Assembly (NCBI GenBank): GCA_024231375.1
Contig: JAAEQP010001291.1
Location: 1 to 23,196 of the forward strand
DNA: 23,196 nucleotides
Reading direction: 5' to 3'
DNA from: a bacterium
Lineage (GTDB): Bacteria; Hydrogenedentota; Hydrogenedentia; Hydrogenedentiales; SLHB01
The notes beneath the pieces were generated by a model. It was not told the DNA's origin and searched no databases. It saw nothing but the letters and a program-made list of their open reading frames with translations. This document shows positions 1 through 8,712 of this stretch, one piece after another. The stretch's first letter is position 1. Each line of letters opens with the position of its first letter. A program made the translations under genes and the position numbers.

Positions 1-31
1 GTAGGCGGGCGTAGACCGACCTAGACACTCG

Positions 32-70
32 CGCGGCGGGCCGGGAAGGACTTCCCGGTCCGCCGCGTTT
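32..70 (+). terminator. Intrinsic terminator of an upstream gene
   Basis: A near-perfect inverted repeat pairs 32-48 with 51-67 (17 pairs, one G-T wobble at 40/59) and is followed by TTT at 68-70. The stem is very GC-rich and the T tract is short. It probably ends transcription of a plus-strand gene left of the window. Confidence 0.7.
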
Positions 71-121
71 GTCATCCTCCCGTTGTGGCCGGTCTCCACC
101 CCATTCCGGCAGAGGAGGTGG

Positions 122-140
122 CACGGGCTTCCAGCCCGTG
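122..140. repeat. REP-like palindrome (CACGGGC-TTCCA-GCCCGTG)
   Basis: A 7-bp perfect inverted repeat with a TTCCA loop lies in the non-coding leader of uvrC. From memory, the phrase 'GGCACGGGCTTCCAGCCCGTG'-like sequence, which yields spurious 'GTGFQPV' peptides when translated, recurs in planctomycete-type genomes. Only one copy is in this window, so its dispersed nature is inferred. The rest of 71-262 holds no supported gene. Confidence 0.45.
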
Positions 141-262
141 ATCCGATCCGTGCCCATATCCGCCCGATTCGCGCGGATTCGTGACAAATCCCCTTCGCCG
201 ACTGCTGCCAGCAGCACGCCGACAGCCTCCCCCTCGCCTCATATGCTATCCTCACTACAACC

Positions 263-2191
263 ATGACAACCGACCACGACAACATCATCCCCGTGGAAGA
301 CCTCATCGTCGACGCCGGCGGCAAGCGGCGGACGCCGGAAGAGTTCCAAGCAACCTTCGACATCTCGCGGGCGCCGACGGTGGCGGGGTGCTACATCATG
401 CGCGACACGCGGGGCAAGGTCATCTACGTGGGCAAGGCCAAGAACCTCCGCGCACGACTCCGGAGCTACATCAACGAGAGCGATTCGCGGTACCGCGTGA
501 AGTTCCTGATGAAGCGCGTGGCGCGCATCGAGTTTCTCGTCACCACCAACGAGAAAGAAGCGCTTCTCCTCGAAAACAGCCTCATCAAGAAACACCGGCC
601 CCGCTACAACGTCCGGCTGCGCGACGACAAGACCTATGTCAGCGTGAAGGTCAGCGTGAAAGACCAATACCCGCGGGTCACGGTGACGCGCAAGATTCGC
701 CGGGACGGGTCGCGCTATTTCGGTCCCTACGCCGACACCAAGGCGGTGCGGCAGACGGTCACCCACCTCCAACGCATCTTCCCGTTGCGCACCTGCTCGG
801 ACAGTGTGTTGCGCAACCGCACCCGACCCTGCCTCTATCACCAGATGAAACAGTGCTGCGCGCCGTGCGTGGACTACGTCACCCCCGAGGAATACGCCGA
901 AATCGTGGAACAGGTGCTGCTCGTACTGGACGGCCGTAGCGACGAGGTCGAGAAGACCTTGCTCAGCCAGATCGAGCAGTGCGCCGGAGCGCTCGAATTC
1001 GAGAAGGCTGCCGAGGTGCGCGACCGGCTCTATGCGTTGCGCACCACCCTGGAACGGCAACGCACGGTGGCGTCGGGCAGCACCGATGACCGGGACGTTT
1101 TCGGCGTGCATACCCACGGCCGGTACAGCGAGATCCAGATTCTCTTCTTCCGGCACGGAAAACTCACCGGCGGCCGGTCAGTCTCGTTCAACCAACGCGA
1201 GATGCCGCTGGACGAGGTCCTCGGTTCGTTTCTGCTCCAATACTATTCGGAAGCCTCGGCCGTGCCGTCGGAGGTTCTCGTGCCGGTGGCACTCGACGAA
1301 GCGGACACCTTGGCCGAGATCCTGTCCGAGGCGCGGGGCGCCAAGGTCAACGTGTTGTGTCCCCAACGCGGGGAGAAGGTGCGGCTGGTCGAAATGGCCG
1401 GCCGCAATGCCAAGACCGCGTTCGAGGACAAGCAACTCGCCGACAAGGCCAACGCGGACCTGGTGGCTCAGGTGAAGGAGAAACTGAAACTGCGCCACCT
1501 GCCGGTCCGTATCGAGTGTTTCGACATCTCCACCATCCAAGGCACGAAGTCCGTGGGGTCCATGGTCACCTTTGAAGGGGGGCAGGCCGACAAATCACGG
1601 TACCGGCGGTTCTCCATCAAGAGCGTCGAAGGGCAGGACGATTTCGGCATGATGCGCGAGGTGCTCTTGCGCCGGTATACGCGCGCCATCGAAGAAGACG
1701 ACCTGCCAGACCTCGTTCTCATCGACGGCGGCAAAGGACAGCTCAACGTGGCCTCGGCCGTGTTGGCCGATCTGGGCATCGAGGACCTGGAAGCCGTCAG
1801 CATTGCCAAAGCGCGCGCCGAGTCGGAAGGCGCTCGAAGCATGGAGCGCTTCTTCTTGCCAGGACGGTCGAATCCTGTCATTCTACGTCAGGATTCGCCC
1901 GTGGTGTTGTTGATGGCGCGCATCCGTGACGAGGCGCATCGGTTCGCCATAACGTATCACCGCAAACGACGGCAGACCGCCGCCATGCGGTCAACCTTGC
2001 TCGATATCCCGGGCGTGGGCGATCAGCGCGCCAAAGCGCTGTTGCGCACGCTTGGATCGATGAAGCGGATTCGGTCCGCCCCAGTCGACGCCATTGCGTC
2101 GGTTCCCGGTGTGACCCGGAAACTTGCGCAACGGATTAAGGATCACCTTGGGGCAACCGAACGCAAACCGCAGGAAAGGAAAGCGCAATGA
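263..2191 (+). CDS. uvrC: Excinuclease ABC subunit C (UvrC)
   Basis: UvrC makes the 3' and 5' incisions at lesions handed over by UvrA/UvrB in nucleotide excision repair. All domains are present in the 642-residue product. The GIY-YIG nuclease spans about residues 38-118 (Y44, YVG at 55-57, AKNLRARLRSY). Four cysteines C178, C190, C198 and C202 have the 12-8-4 spacing of the family's reported Fe-S site. A UVR motif lies at about 242-260 (LEFEKAAEVRDRL). The RNase-H-like endonuclease spans about 415-565 with likely catalytic D421, D488 (LIDGGKGQL) and H559. Tandem helix-hairpin-helix motifs occupy 578-630. The start is uncertain because no clear ribosome site precedes ATG 263 and the domain begins about 38 residues in. 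The stop overlaps the next start (ATGA). Confidence 0.98.
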   Translation: MTTDHDNIIPVEDLIVDAGGKRRTPEEFQATFDISRAPTVAGCYIMRDTRGKVIYVGKAKNLRARLRSYINESDSRYRVKFLMKRVARIEFLVTTNEKEALLLENSLIKKHRPRYNVRLRDDKTYVSVKVSVKDQYPRVTVTRKIRRDGSRYFGPYADTKAVRQTVTHLQRIFPLRTCSDSVLRNRTRPCLYHQMKQCCAPCVDYVTPEEYAEIVEQVLLVLDGRSDEVEKTLLSQIEQCAGALEFEKAAEVRDRLYALRTTLERQRTVASGSTDDRDVFGVHTHGRYSEIQILFFRHGKLTGGRSVSFNQREMPLDEVLGSFLLQYYSEASAVPSEVLVPVALDEADTLAEILSEARGAKVNVLCPQRGEKVRLVEMAGRNAKTAFEDKQLADKANADLVAQVKEKLKLRHLPVRIECFDISTIQGTKSVGSMVTFEGGQADKSRYRRFSIKSVEGQDDFGMMREVLLRRYTRAIEEDDLPDLVLIDGGKGQLNVASAVLADLGIEDLEAVSIAKARAESEGARSMERFFLPGRSNPVILRQDSPVVLLMARIRDEAHRFAITYHRKRRQTAAMRSTLLDIPGVGDQRAKALLRTLGSMKRIRSAPVDAIASVPGVTRKLAQRIKDHLGATERKPQERKAQ

Positions 2192-3570
2192 CCGTCGTAC
2201 TTGGAATCCTCGCTGCATTGCTGGTTCTGGCCTTCTTGGCGCTTGGGTACTATGTCGTGATCATGGCGTGGTATCCGGAGCCCGTGTTCGCCGACGAAGT
2301 GCATACCATCATGACCCACGACCGCTGGCTCCTGAAGATGCATCGGCGGCTGCCCCAGGGAGGATCGGGCGAACCCGTCTTCCTATGCCACAGTCTCACC
2401 TCCAACCATCTCAACTTCGAGTTGCCGGAAGGCGCGTCCATGGTCGACGCCCTGTCGGCGGCAGGCTACGACTGCTGGACCATCGACCTGCGCGGTTGCA
2501 CGACGGCGGTGCCGCCAACCGGCCACAAGCGGAGCCAGGTGGTGGTGGACGACTACCTGCTGCGCGACATTCCCGCGGCGCTGAAGCACATCTGCGACGC
2601 GACGGGATACGACAAGGTCCACTGGATTGGCCATTCCCTCGGCGGTATGCTGCTCTACGCGCATGATGTGTGCGCCAAGGGCGAGCACGTGGCCAGCGGC
2701 GTCACCCTCGGCGCGTCGCTAGGGTTCGACGGCGTCGAACACCGGGGCATGCCGGCGGTTCTGGGTCTGGCACTGCGTTTCCCAAGGGTGTTGCGGGGGC
2801 TGTCGCCGTGGGTGCCCTTCCTCAGGCCTAAGAACGTCATCCCGGTGAATTGGGCCAATGTGCATCCCGGCATGGGCCGCGGCGATTTCCTGCATGCCCT
2901 TGAGTATCCCCCGCCCCTCGTGGCTCAGGAACTGGACTACTGGGCCACGAACAGCGAATGGAAGATGCGTAGCGGCCAGTTCGACGTGAAGGCCAATCTC
3001 AACAAGGTGCGCACCCCCCTCTTGGCCATGTACGCTGTTTCGGACACCTTCATCCCGCTGGACCAGGCGAAGGCCTTCATCGACGCCCTACCCGGCAAGG
3101 ACAAGAAGATGGTCATCCTCGGCAAGGATGCCGGCTTCTCGGCCGACTATGACCATGGTGAAATGACCATCGGCAAGGAGGGGACGGACGAGGTCTTCCC
3201 GCTCATCGTGGACTGGCTGGCCGCCCATGCCATCCGGAGAAGCGGACGTTCCCGCGTCAAGTCCGGGCCTCCGGCCGACGTCGAGGTGACGAAGAAGAAA
3301 CCTGCTGCCAAGAAGCCCGCGGCCAAGAAGAAGGCGCCCGCGAGGAAGCCCGTCGCCAAGAAGGCGCCTGCCAAGAAGAAGGTGGCGGCCAAGAAGCCCG
3401 TTGCCAGGAAGGCGCCGACGAAGAAACCGGCTACCAAGAAGAAGGCGGCGGTCAAGAAGCCCGCGACCAAGAAGAAGGCAGTCGCCAAGAAGCCGGCGGC
3501 CAAGAGAGCCCCGGCCAAGAAGGCCGCCGCAAAGAAGAAATCGACCGCGAAAAAGAAGCCGTCGGCCTGA
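2188..3570 (+). CDS. Membrane-anchored alpha/beta hydrolase with histone-H1-like Lys/Ala tail
   Basis: The 460-residue protein begins with a hydrophobic anchor (about 2-27). An alpha/beta-hydrolase fold follows, with nucleophile elbow GHSLGG (S150), likely acid D286 in VSDTFIP and likely histidine H323 in DHGEM. Residues 369-460 are a low-complexity tail of Lys, Ala and Pro built from [14 protein letters not shown] units, like histone H1 or AlgP C-termini. The substrate is unknown; an esterase or lipase-like hydrolase is the safe call. The gene overlaps uvrC by ATGA and has AGGAAAGGA at 2172-2180, so it is probably translationally coupled. With one N-terminal anchor, the enzyme and tail could face the periplasm (where the tail may bind anionic polymers) or the cytoplasm (where it may bind DNA); the sequence does not decide this. 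Confidence 0.88.
   Translation: MTVVLGILAALLVLAFLALGYYVVIMAWYPEPVFADEVHTIMTHDRWLLKMHRRLPQGGSGEPVFLCHSLTSNHLNFELPEGASMVDALSAAGYDCWTIDLRGCTTAVPPTGHKRSQVVVDDYLLRDIPAALKHICDATGYDKVHWIGHSLGGMLLYAHDVCAKGEHVASGVTLGASLGFDGVEHRGMPAVLGLALRFPRVLRGLSPWVPFLRPKNVIPVNWANVHPGMGRGDFLHALEYPPPLVAQELDYWATNSEWKMRSGQFDVKANLNKVRTPLLAMYAVSDTFIPLDQAKAFIDALPGKDKKMVILGKDAGFSADYDHGEMTIGKEGTDEVFPLIVDWLAAHAIRRSGRSRVKSGPPADVEVTKKKPAAKKPAAKKKAPARKPVAKKAPAKKKVAAKKPVARKAPTKKPATKKKAAVKKPATKKKAVAKKPAAKRAPAKKAAAKKKSTAKKKPSA
3292..3567 (+). repeat. Imperfect tandem Lys/Ala/Pro codon repeats
   Basis: About 276 bp encode the basic tail of the alpha/beta hydrolase. They consist of irregular iterations of AAGAAG plus GCC/CCC/GTC codons. 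The repeat is in-frame and should be length-variable by slippage. Confidence 0.85.
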
Positions 3571-3606
3571 GACGGGACGGTGTGAACCCGCGATGGAGAA
3601 GTAGGA

Positions 3607-4512
3607 ATGGACAAGTTAGTTTCACGTAGGGTGTTTCTTGCAACGGCATCCGTGGCGGCCACGGCCAGCATCACATCAGGAGCGGTCGCCGCGAAGCAGG
3701 GTCCCCAGGTGTGTGCGTTTTCCAAGCACCTGCAGTTCATCAAAGACTTCAAAAGGCTGGGGAAGACGTACAAGGACCTGGGGCTGGACGGCGTGGATCT
3801 GACCGTACGGAAGGGCGGCCATTTGTTGCCCGAAGATGTCGAGAAAGAACTGCCCAAGGCCGTGGACGCCATCCGCGGTGAAGGCGTCGACGTGTGCATG
3901 ATCACCACCCGGCTCAACAGCGGCGACGATCCCGACGCCAGACCCATTCTCGAAACCGCGTCCAAATTGGGCATCCGCTACTTCCGCGTGGGTGGATTGA
4001 AGTACAGCAAGGATGGCGACGTGTTAACCGAGTTGGATCAGTACACGGAGCAACTCCGGGGCCTCGCCCAAGTCGCCGCGGACTGCGGTATGGTCGCCGG
4101 CTATCACAACCACTCCGGTCACGACCAGGTTGGAGCGCCCTTGTGGGACCTCCGTCAAGCCATCGATACCATTGACCTCGACAGCTTCGGATCGAACTTC
4201 GACGTGGGTCACGCAACCGTGGAAGGCGGCTACGGCGCATGGCGCGTCAACGCCCGGATGATGGCGCCCCGCGTGAAAATGATGGCCGTCAAAGATTTCG
4301 TGTGGGACAAAGGCCGGCCGCGATGGGTGCCCTTCGGCGAAGGCCACGTCGACACGGTCGAGATCCTGAAGATCATGCGCCAAGCCGGGTTCGCCGGGCC
4401 CATCTCAATCCACGTCGAGTACAAGGTCGCGTCGGATGACCAGATGATCGAGGAAATCCACAAGGCGAACGTGACCCTCCGCGACGCCATGAACAAAGCC
4501 GGATACGCGTAG
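3607..4512 (+). CDS. Tat-exported sugar phosphate isomerase/epimerase-like TIM barrel
   Basis: This 301-residue protein starts with a twin-arginine signal (SRRVFLATA at 6-14, then an Ala/Ser/Thr-rich stretch to about 29). The rest fits the AP-endonuclease-2/xylose-isomerase-like TIM barrel family. Candidate metal ligands are in YHNHSG (166-171), FDVGHA (198-203) and the IHVEY strand (268-272). VKDFVWD (228-234) is also typical of the fold. Family members isomerise or epimerise sugars or inositols; the substrate cannot be read here. GGAGAA at 3595-3600 supports the ATG at 3607. It lies 36 bp after the hydrolase and may be co-transcribed. The Tat signal suggests folding with a metal before export. 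Confidence 0.87.
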   Translation: MDKLVSRRVFLATASVAATASITSGAVAAKQGPQVCAFSKHLQFIKDFKRLGKTYKDLGLDGVDLTVRKGGHLLPEDVEKELPKAVDAIRGEGVDVCMITTRLNSGDDPDARPILETASKLGIRYFRVGGLKYSKDGDVLTELDQYTEQLRGLAQVAADCGMVAGYHNHSGHDQVGAPLWDLRQAIDTIDLDSFGSNFDVGHATVEGGYGAWRVNARMMAPRVKMMAVKDFVWDKGRPRWVPFGEGHVDTVEILKIMRQAGFAGPISIHVEYKVASDDQMIEEIHKANVTLRDAMNKAGYA

Positions 4513-4769
4513 GGGGATGCTTCGGCGTGAAGAGCAAGAGGAGGACTGAGGAGGTGCTGAAGAAGTTATCTTCAAGCACGGAGAGAAGCGAAAAACCGGG
4601 ACTGTACCAAGCGAGCGCAGCGAGACGGGACTGTCCCAGGCCTTTTCGCGGCCTGCGCGCCGGACACTGCCACTTTTTCAACATTTCCTCCGTCCCCTTT
4701 TCTTGCGAAGCGCTCCCTGAATAGCGGCCCTAGACTCCCGAGCGCACCACTAGAACAAGGGAGGGCAGT
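4513..4769. other. Intergenic gap with palindromic repeats, no gene
   Basis: No credible gene is seen. The gap holds two spaced copies of GGGACTGTmCC (4598-4608 and 4627-4637, 29 bp apart); the second is a perfect 11-bp palindrome around a central T. A CAGGCC/GGCCTG hairpin follows. GGGAGGG just upstream of 4770 is the ribosome site of the next gene. Confidence 0.6.
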
Positions 4770-5528
4770 GTGAATCCCTTCGTTACCACGAGCATCGCGA
4801 AACGATACGCGGAAGCCCGGCCCTATCACCACGATATCGTCGTCGATCTCGTCCGCAAGCGCCTTCAGTTGTCCGGGCGCGTCGCGTCCGCCCTGGACGT
4901 GGCCTGCGGCACAGGGATGTCGACACGCGCCATGGCGGACATCGCTGACAAGACCGTGGGGACCGATGTCTCGCCGTCGATGTTGGTCGAGGCCCCCGGG
5001 GAGCCCCGCCTGATGTACGCCGCGGCCTCGGCGGAGTGCCTCCCCTTTCGCCCGGACTCCTTCGAACTGGTCACCGTGAGCTCGGCACTTCACTGGTTCG
5101 ACCGGTGCAGATTCCTAGCTGAAGTCGGCGCAGTCACCCGACCCCAAGGTTGGCTTGTCATCTACGAGAACGGGTTCATGGGAACCATGAAGGAGAATGC
5201 CGCGTTCGCCGACTGGCGCAACGACACCTACCACACACGCTACCCGGCGCCGCCCCGCCACCGCGAACCCTTGACCGAAGACCAGGCAAGGCAAGCGGGA
5301 TTCGACTTCGTCTCCACCGAAGAGTACCGCAACTGGGTCCGCTTCGATCCCGAGGCGTTGGCGAAGTACCTCACCACGCAGAGCAACGTGATCGCCGCTG
5401 TCGACGAAGGTCGCCAGACCCTCGCCGAGGTCTTCGAGTGGCTAGTGGGCCAAGTGTGCCCCTTCTTCGTGGCACAAAGCGGCACCTTCGAGTTCGGGGG
5501 ACGGATCCGGTATCTCAGGAAGCACTGA
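4770..5528 (+). CDS. Class I SAM-dependent methyltransferase
   Basis: The 252-residue protein has a standard seven-strand methyltransferase core. Motif I is ALDVACGTGMST (41-52), the acidic end of strand 2 is GTDVSPSML (64-72), then AECLPF (88-93) and VTVSSALHWFD (101-111). This places it with the Methyltransf_11/UbiE-like group. The acceptor is unknown; small-molecule methylation is likely but not shown. The start is GTG 4770 with AGGGAGGG at 4758-4765. It stands alone between a palindrome-rich gap and the long leader of the chemoreceptor gene. Confidence 0.88.
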   Translation: MNPFVTTSIAKRYAEARPYHHDIVVDLVRKRLQLSGRVASALDVACGTGMSTRAMADIADKTVGTDVSPSMLVEAPGEPRLMYAAASAECLPFRPDSFELVTVSSALHWFDRCRFLAEVGAVTRPQGWLVIYENGFMGTMKENAAFADWRNDTYHTRYPAPPRHREPLTEDQARQAGFDFVSTEEYRNWVRFDPEALAKYLTTQSNVIAAVDEGRQTLAEVFEWLVGQVCPFFVAQSGTFEFGGRIRYLRKH

Positions 5529-5681
5529 GACCCTCTTCCGACGAGCGGCCTCAACTGGAGGCGCGGCTCAATCCACGATTCGCCCAACGCGAAGGCGAAG
5601 CGGAAAGCTCCAGCGTGAACCGTCCAGACCACGGTCCAAAACAAGAAATTCAAGTATAATCGATTTTCGTGATGGGTTCTC

Positions 5682-5711
5682 TTGACATTTTTTGCCGTTT
5701 TCGCCTATAAT
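5682..5711 (+). promoter_or_regulatory. Perfect-consensus sigma70 promoter
   Basis: TTGACA (5682-5687) and TATAAT (5706-5711) are both exact consensus, separated by 18 bp. The surroundings are unusually T-rich for this genome. Transcription should start near 5718, giving a leader of about 418 nt before the chemoreceptor start at 6136. Confidence 0.82.
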
Positions 5712-5717
5712 TGTCAA

Positions 5718-6044
5718 CAGATAACCCGGCTGGCAGGAGCATATTGCTGGGAAACCCGCCCATCATAGCAGGGGAGAGAGGGACTCACCCGAAAACGATG
5801 AAGGGGACTAGCGCGCATTTGCTGTACGAGATAAGTGCGCGGTAATCGGCTTCATCGTATTCCGTCGCGGATGCGTCGGCGTCACACGAGGGATGGTGAC
5901 GTGGCGCGGGGAATCCGCGGGGGACGGGCCGGTCGTTGGACCTGACCGCGAGGAGAATCCGCACGGCGCGGTCGCCGTCGACCGGGGGGACGCGTAGCTG
6001 TGCCCGAATGCGTGGAGAGCGGGCTCTCCATATTCATGGGCGCA
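5718..6044 (+). ncRNA. Candidate structured leader RNA upstream of the chemoreceptor gene
   Basis: Directly downstream of the promoter the sequence folds by eye into successive helices. (1) 5772-5790: GGG/CCC and GAG/CTC with an AGGGA loop. (2) 5796-5857: an 8-bp perfect stem CGATGAAG/CTTCATCG, a symmetric 8x8 internal loop, then a 9-bp stem 5812-5820/5833-5841. (3) 5866-5919: CGCGGAT/ATCCGCG enclosing 5873-5907, which contains CGTCAC/GTGACG. (4) 5929-5985: CCGGTCG/CGACCGG enclosing GACCGCG/CGCGGTC. (5) 6002-6041: GCCC/GGGC, GAAT/ATTC and TGGAGAG/CTCTCCA. No reading frame explains it. I do not recognise the conserved core of the riboswitch classes I compared, nor of tmRNA, RNase P RNA or SRP RNA. 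It may be a cis-regulatory leader or an independent small RNA. Confidence 0.6.
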
Positions 6045-6070
6045 ATCCAGCGATCTTCCGGCACGCGACA

Positions 6071-6130
6071 TCTCCTAGTCCGGTCAAGTCCTTGGCATTC
6101 ATGTGAAACATGGGCTTACGGAGGAGGAGA
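6071..6130 (+). promoter_or_regulatory. Ribosome binding site with possible anti-SD partner
   Basis: GGAGGAGGAGA (6120-6130) is a very strong ribosome site 5 nt before ATG 6136, and decides that start. TCTCCT at 6071-6076 is an exact complement of AGGAGA (6125-6130) and could sequester it. A small CATG-TGAAA-CATG hairpin (6100-6112) lies between them. Confidence 0.5.
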
Positions 6131-6135
6131 CAGGC

Positions 6136-8523
6136 ATGCGCAACTGGACTGTCGGGATGAAGATCGCGGTAGGTTTCGCCGTGATGCTAACTCTCATGCT
6201 GTTTGTTGGCGGCATAGGGTTCATCAACATTCGTGGCATGGGCGGCAGCACGCGAGACGTCATCGGAAAGAACAATCTCGCCAAGCAACTCACCCACGCC
6301 GAAATCGCTCACCTGAACTGGGCGAAACAGGTGACCGAGCTTCTGACGGATGAGTCCGTCACCGAACTCAAGGTGCAGACCAACCCACACGAATGCTCCT
6401 TCGGGAAATGGTACTACAGCGCCGAGTGCGACCACGCGCGCACACTCGTCGATGGGCTGGGACCGCTGCTGGACAAGATGGAGGCCCCACACACAGCACT
6501 CCACACGTCGGCCGTCGAGATCGGCGAGTCCTTCACTCAGGCTGACGCCGGCTTGCCTGAGGAACTCGCCCAGCGCGAGTGCGACCACCTCAAATGGATG
6601 GGGTCCTGTCAGACGCTCTTCACGGACAACCTGGATTCGTTGAATGTTGAGATGGACCCCCGTGAGTGCGCGTTCGGCAAGTTCCTCTACGGCGAGGAAG
6701 GCCGGAAGGCGGCCGCCTCGGACCCCGAACTCCAGGCACTCATCGAGAAGATCAAGGAGCCTCACGAGCACCTGCACGAGTCGGCGGCTCACATCAACGA
6801 GGCCTGGAAGAAACAGCACCCCGGCCTAGTCGAAACGCTGCAGGCGCGTTTGGACGATCATCGGCGATGGGCCGCGTCGGTTTCCCAGGCCATTCTGTCG
6901 GGTCACAGGGAAGTGGGCGTCCAGACCGACCCGCACCAGTGCGCCTTCGGCAAGTTCCTGGCCAGCCCGGAAGCCGAGGCCTATGCGGCCGATTTTCCCG
7001 CGCTGAGGGAGGCGCTGGGCGCCTGCACCGATCCGCACAAAGCACTTCATACGTCGGCGATTGCCATTGAAAAGGCGCTGAAGGCGGGCGACAGAGCCAA
7101 AGCCACACGCATCTACACCGAGGAGACCCTGGCAGCGCTCGACGCCGTGGCCGACCATTTCTTGGCCGTCATCGCCGCCGAGCGTGAGAATGTGGTCGCA
7201 GGCGACGAAGCGCGCAAGATCTTCGCGGAAGTGACTACCCCGGCCATGCACGAGACGCAGGGCGTCCTCACCGAGATGCGCGAGCAGGCCACGGCCCGGC
7301 TCGATGGCATGAACCAGGCCAACCTCATCTTCGCGCAGAAGACGAAGCCCAACCTCGAGCAGATCCAGTCCTTGCTTGGCGACAGCACGAAGATCGTCGG
7401 CGCAGTCGTCGATGCGACGAACACCGAGATGCTTGATTCGGCAAAGGCCACCCAGCTCAATGTGACAATCGTCATCATCGCCTCGATCATCATTGGGGTG
7501 ACGCTCGCATTCATCATCGCGCGCGGTATCGTCAAGGCCCTGGTCAACGTGATCGCATCGCTCGCCACGGGCGCCCAGCAGGTCAATTCGGCTTCGAACC
7601 AAGTCTCCGAATCGAGTCAGTCCATGGCGGAAGGCGCCAGCGAACAGGCCGCGAGCCTCGAAGAGATCTCCGCGTCCCTCGAGGAGGTCACCAGCATGAC
7701 CCGACAGAATGCAGACAACGCGACCAAGGCCAACGCCATGTCTAGCGAGGCCAGTGACGCCGCGGACAAGGGCCGATCTTCCATGGAACGCATGTCCGAG
7801 GCCATCGAACGGATCAAGCAGTCGTCCGATGACACAGCGAAGATCATCAAGACCATCGACGAGATCGCGTTTCAAACGAACCTCCTCGCTCTGAACGCGG
7901 CGGTTGAAGCCGCGCGCGCGGGCGAGGCAGGCAAAGGATTCGCGGTCGTGGCCGAGGAAGTGCGCAATCTCGCCCAGCGCAGCGCCGAAGCCGCTCGCAA
8001 CACGTCCGAACTCATCGCAGGCGCCCAGCAAAACGCGGAAAATGGTGTGACGGTATGCAGCGATGTGAGCGAGATCCTTACGCAGATCGGCGACAAAGTT
8101 TCGAATGTGACCCAACTGGTGGCTGAGGTGAACGCCGCCAGCAACGAGCAGGCTCAAGGCATCGACCAGGTGAACGGGGCCATGGCTCAGTTGGATCAGG
8201 TCACGCAGAGCAACGCAGCAAACTCCGAGGAAGCCGCGTCGGCAAGCGAGGAATTGTCGGCCCAGGCCAACGAACTCAACGACATGGTCGCGATTCTCGA
8301 TGCCATGGCAGGCGGCAGTGGCGGCCAGGGAAACGGGAACGGCCATACGCGGGTCGGGTCGAACGGCAAGAAGGCCGGGCGCCCCGCTCCGGTTATCCCG
8401 CAGTTGGCGCAGCGGGCTGAGCACCGTGCGCCCGCTACGGAAACCGTCGGCGCGGGTGCGAAGGCCGTGTCCGGCGAAGAGGTCATCCCGCTCGATGACG
8501 ATGACGTGCTGGACGATTTCTAG
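6136..8523 (+). CDS. Methyl-accepting chemotaxis protein with three tandem CZB-type zinc domains
   Basis: This 795-residue receptor has TM1 at about 9-31 and TM2 at about 443-463, leaving a large presumably periplasmic sensor. The sensor holds three repeats with the CZB ligand set (His, Cys, His, His): H59/C87/H119/H123, H151/C178/H210/H214 and H242/C269/H301/H305. Each repeat has an HxxW start, a C.FGK motif and a PHxxLH end, with a period of about 92 residues. Residues 320-440 look helical. After TM2 comes the coiled-coil signalling domain with hairpin tip near 576-595 ([18 protein letters not shown]) and an acidic C-terminus (PLDDDD..DDF). It should signal through CheA/CheW encoded elsewhere. 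A GTG at 6103 would add 11 residues; ATG 6136 is preferred because of its ribosome site. Confidence 0.95.
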   Translation: MRNWTVGMKIAVGFAVMLTLMLFVGGIGFINIRGMGGSTRDVIGKNNLAKQLTHAEIAHLNWAKQVTELLTDESVTELKVQTNPHECSFGKWYYSAECDHARTLVDGLGPLLDKMEAPHTALHTSAVEIGESFTQADAGLPEELAQRECDHLKWMGSCQTLFTDNLDSLNVEMDPRECAFGKFLYGEEGRKAAASDPELQALIEKIKEPHEHLHESAAHINEAWKKQHPGLVETLQARLDDHRRWAASVSQAILSGHREVGVQTDPHQCAFGKFLASPEAEAYAADFPALREALGACTDPHKALHTSAIAIEKALKAGDRAKATRIYTEETLAALDAVADHFLAVIAAERENVVAGDEARKIFAEVTTPAMHETQGVLTEMREQATARLDGMNQANLIFAQKTKPNLEQIQSLLGDSTKIVGAVVDATNTEMLDSAKATQLNVTIVIIASIIIGVTLAFIIARGIVKALVNVIASLATGAQQVNSASNQVSESSQSMAEGASEQAASLEEISASLEEVTSMTRQNADNATKANAMSSEASDAADKGRSSMERMSEAIERIKQSSDDTAKIIKTIDEIAFQTNLLALNAAVEAARAGEAGKGFAVVAEEVRNLAQRSAEAARNTSELIAGAQQNAENGVTVCSDVSEILTQIGDKVSNVTQLVAEVNAASNEQAQGIDQVNGAMAQLDQVTQSNAANSEEAASASEELSAQANELNDMVAILDAMAGGSGGQGNGNGHTRVGSNGKKAGRPAPVIPQLAQRAEHRAPATETVGAGAKAVSGEEVIPLDDDDVLDDF

Positions 8524-8543
8524 AACCGATTTGAGCCTAGTAC

Positions 8544-8586
8544 AAGACCGGCGGCCGGCAGGATTATGCGGCCGCCGGTCTTTCGT
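8544..8586 (+). terminator. Intrinsic terminator after the chemoreceptor gene
   Basis: AAGACCGGCGGCCG (8544-8557) pairs perfectly with 8569-8582 (14 bp), with an 11-nt loop and a T-rich end (CTTTCGTTT). It lies 20 bp after the stop and closes the transcript as a single-gene unit. Confidence 0.9.
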
Positions 8587-8712
8587 TTGGCGGGCGAAAC
8601 GCGGAGTAATGCAGGAAGAACGCCCCGATATGATCGACTGCGCCTCCCAATGGCATACTCTTGCATGGAGTAGGATTGGGTTGCAGTGGCGGTCCACACT
8701 GGGAGCAGCTGA

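Noticed and set aside
3292..3567. CRISPR or other spaced repeat array
   Set aside because: The repeats are irregular, in-frame Lys/Ala/Pro codons without spacers.
5655..5660. Second TATAAT as an extra promoter
   Set aside because: No -35-like hexamer at suitable distance; the exact promoter at 5682-5711 is far better.
5718..6044. Assignment of the leader RNA to a known riboswitch or housekeeping RNA
   Set aside because: I compared it by eye with remembered cores of c-di-GMP, c-di-AMP, cobalamin, glycine, manganese, fluoride and ZTP riboswitches, tmRNA, RNase P RNA and SRP RNA and found no convincing match.
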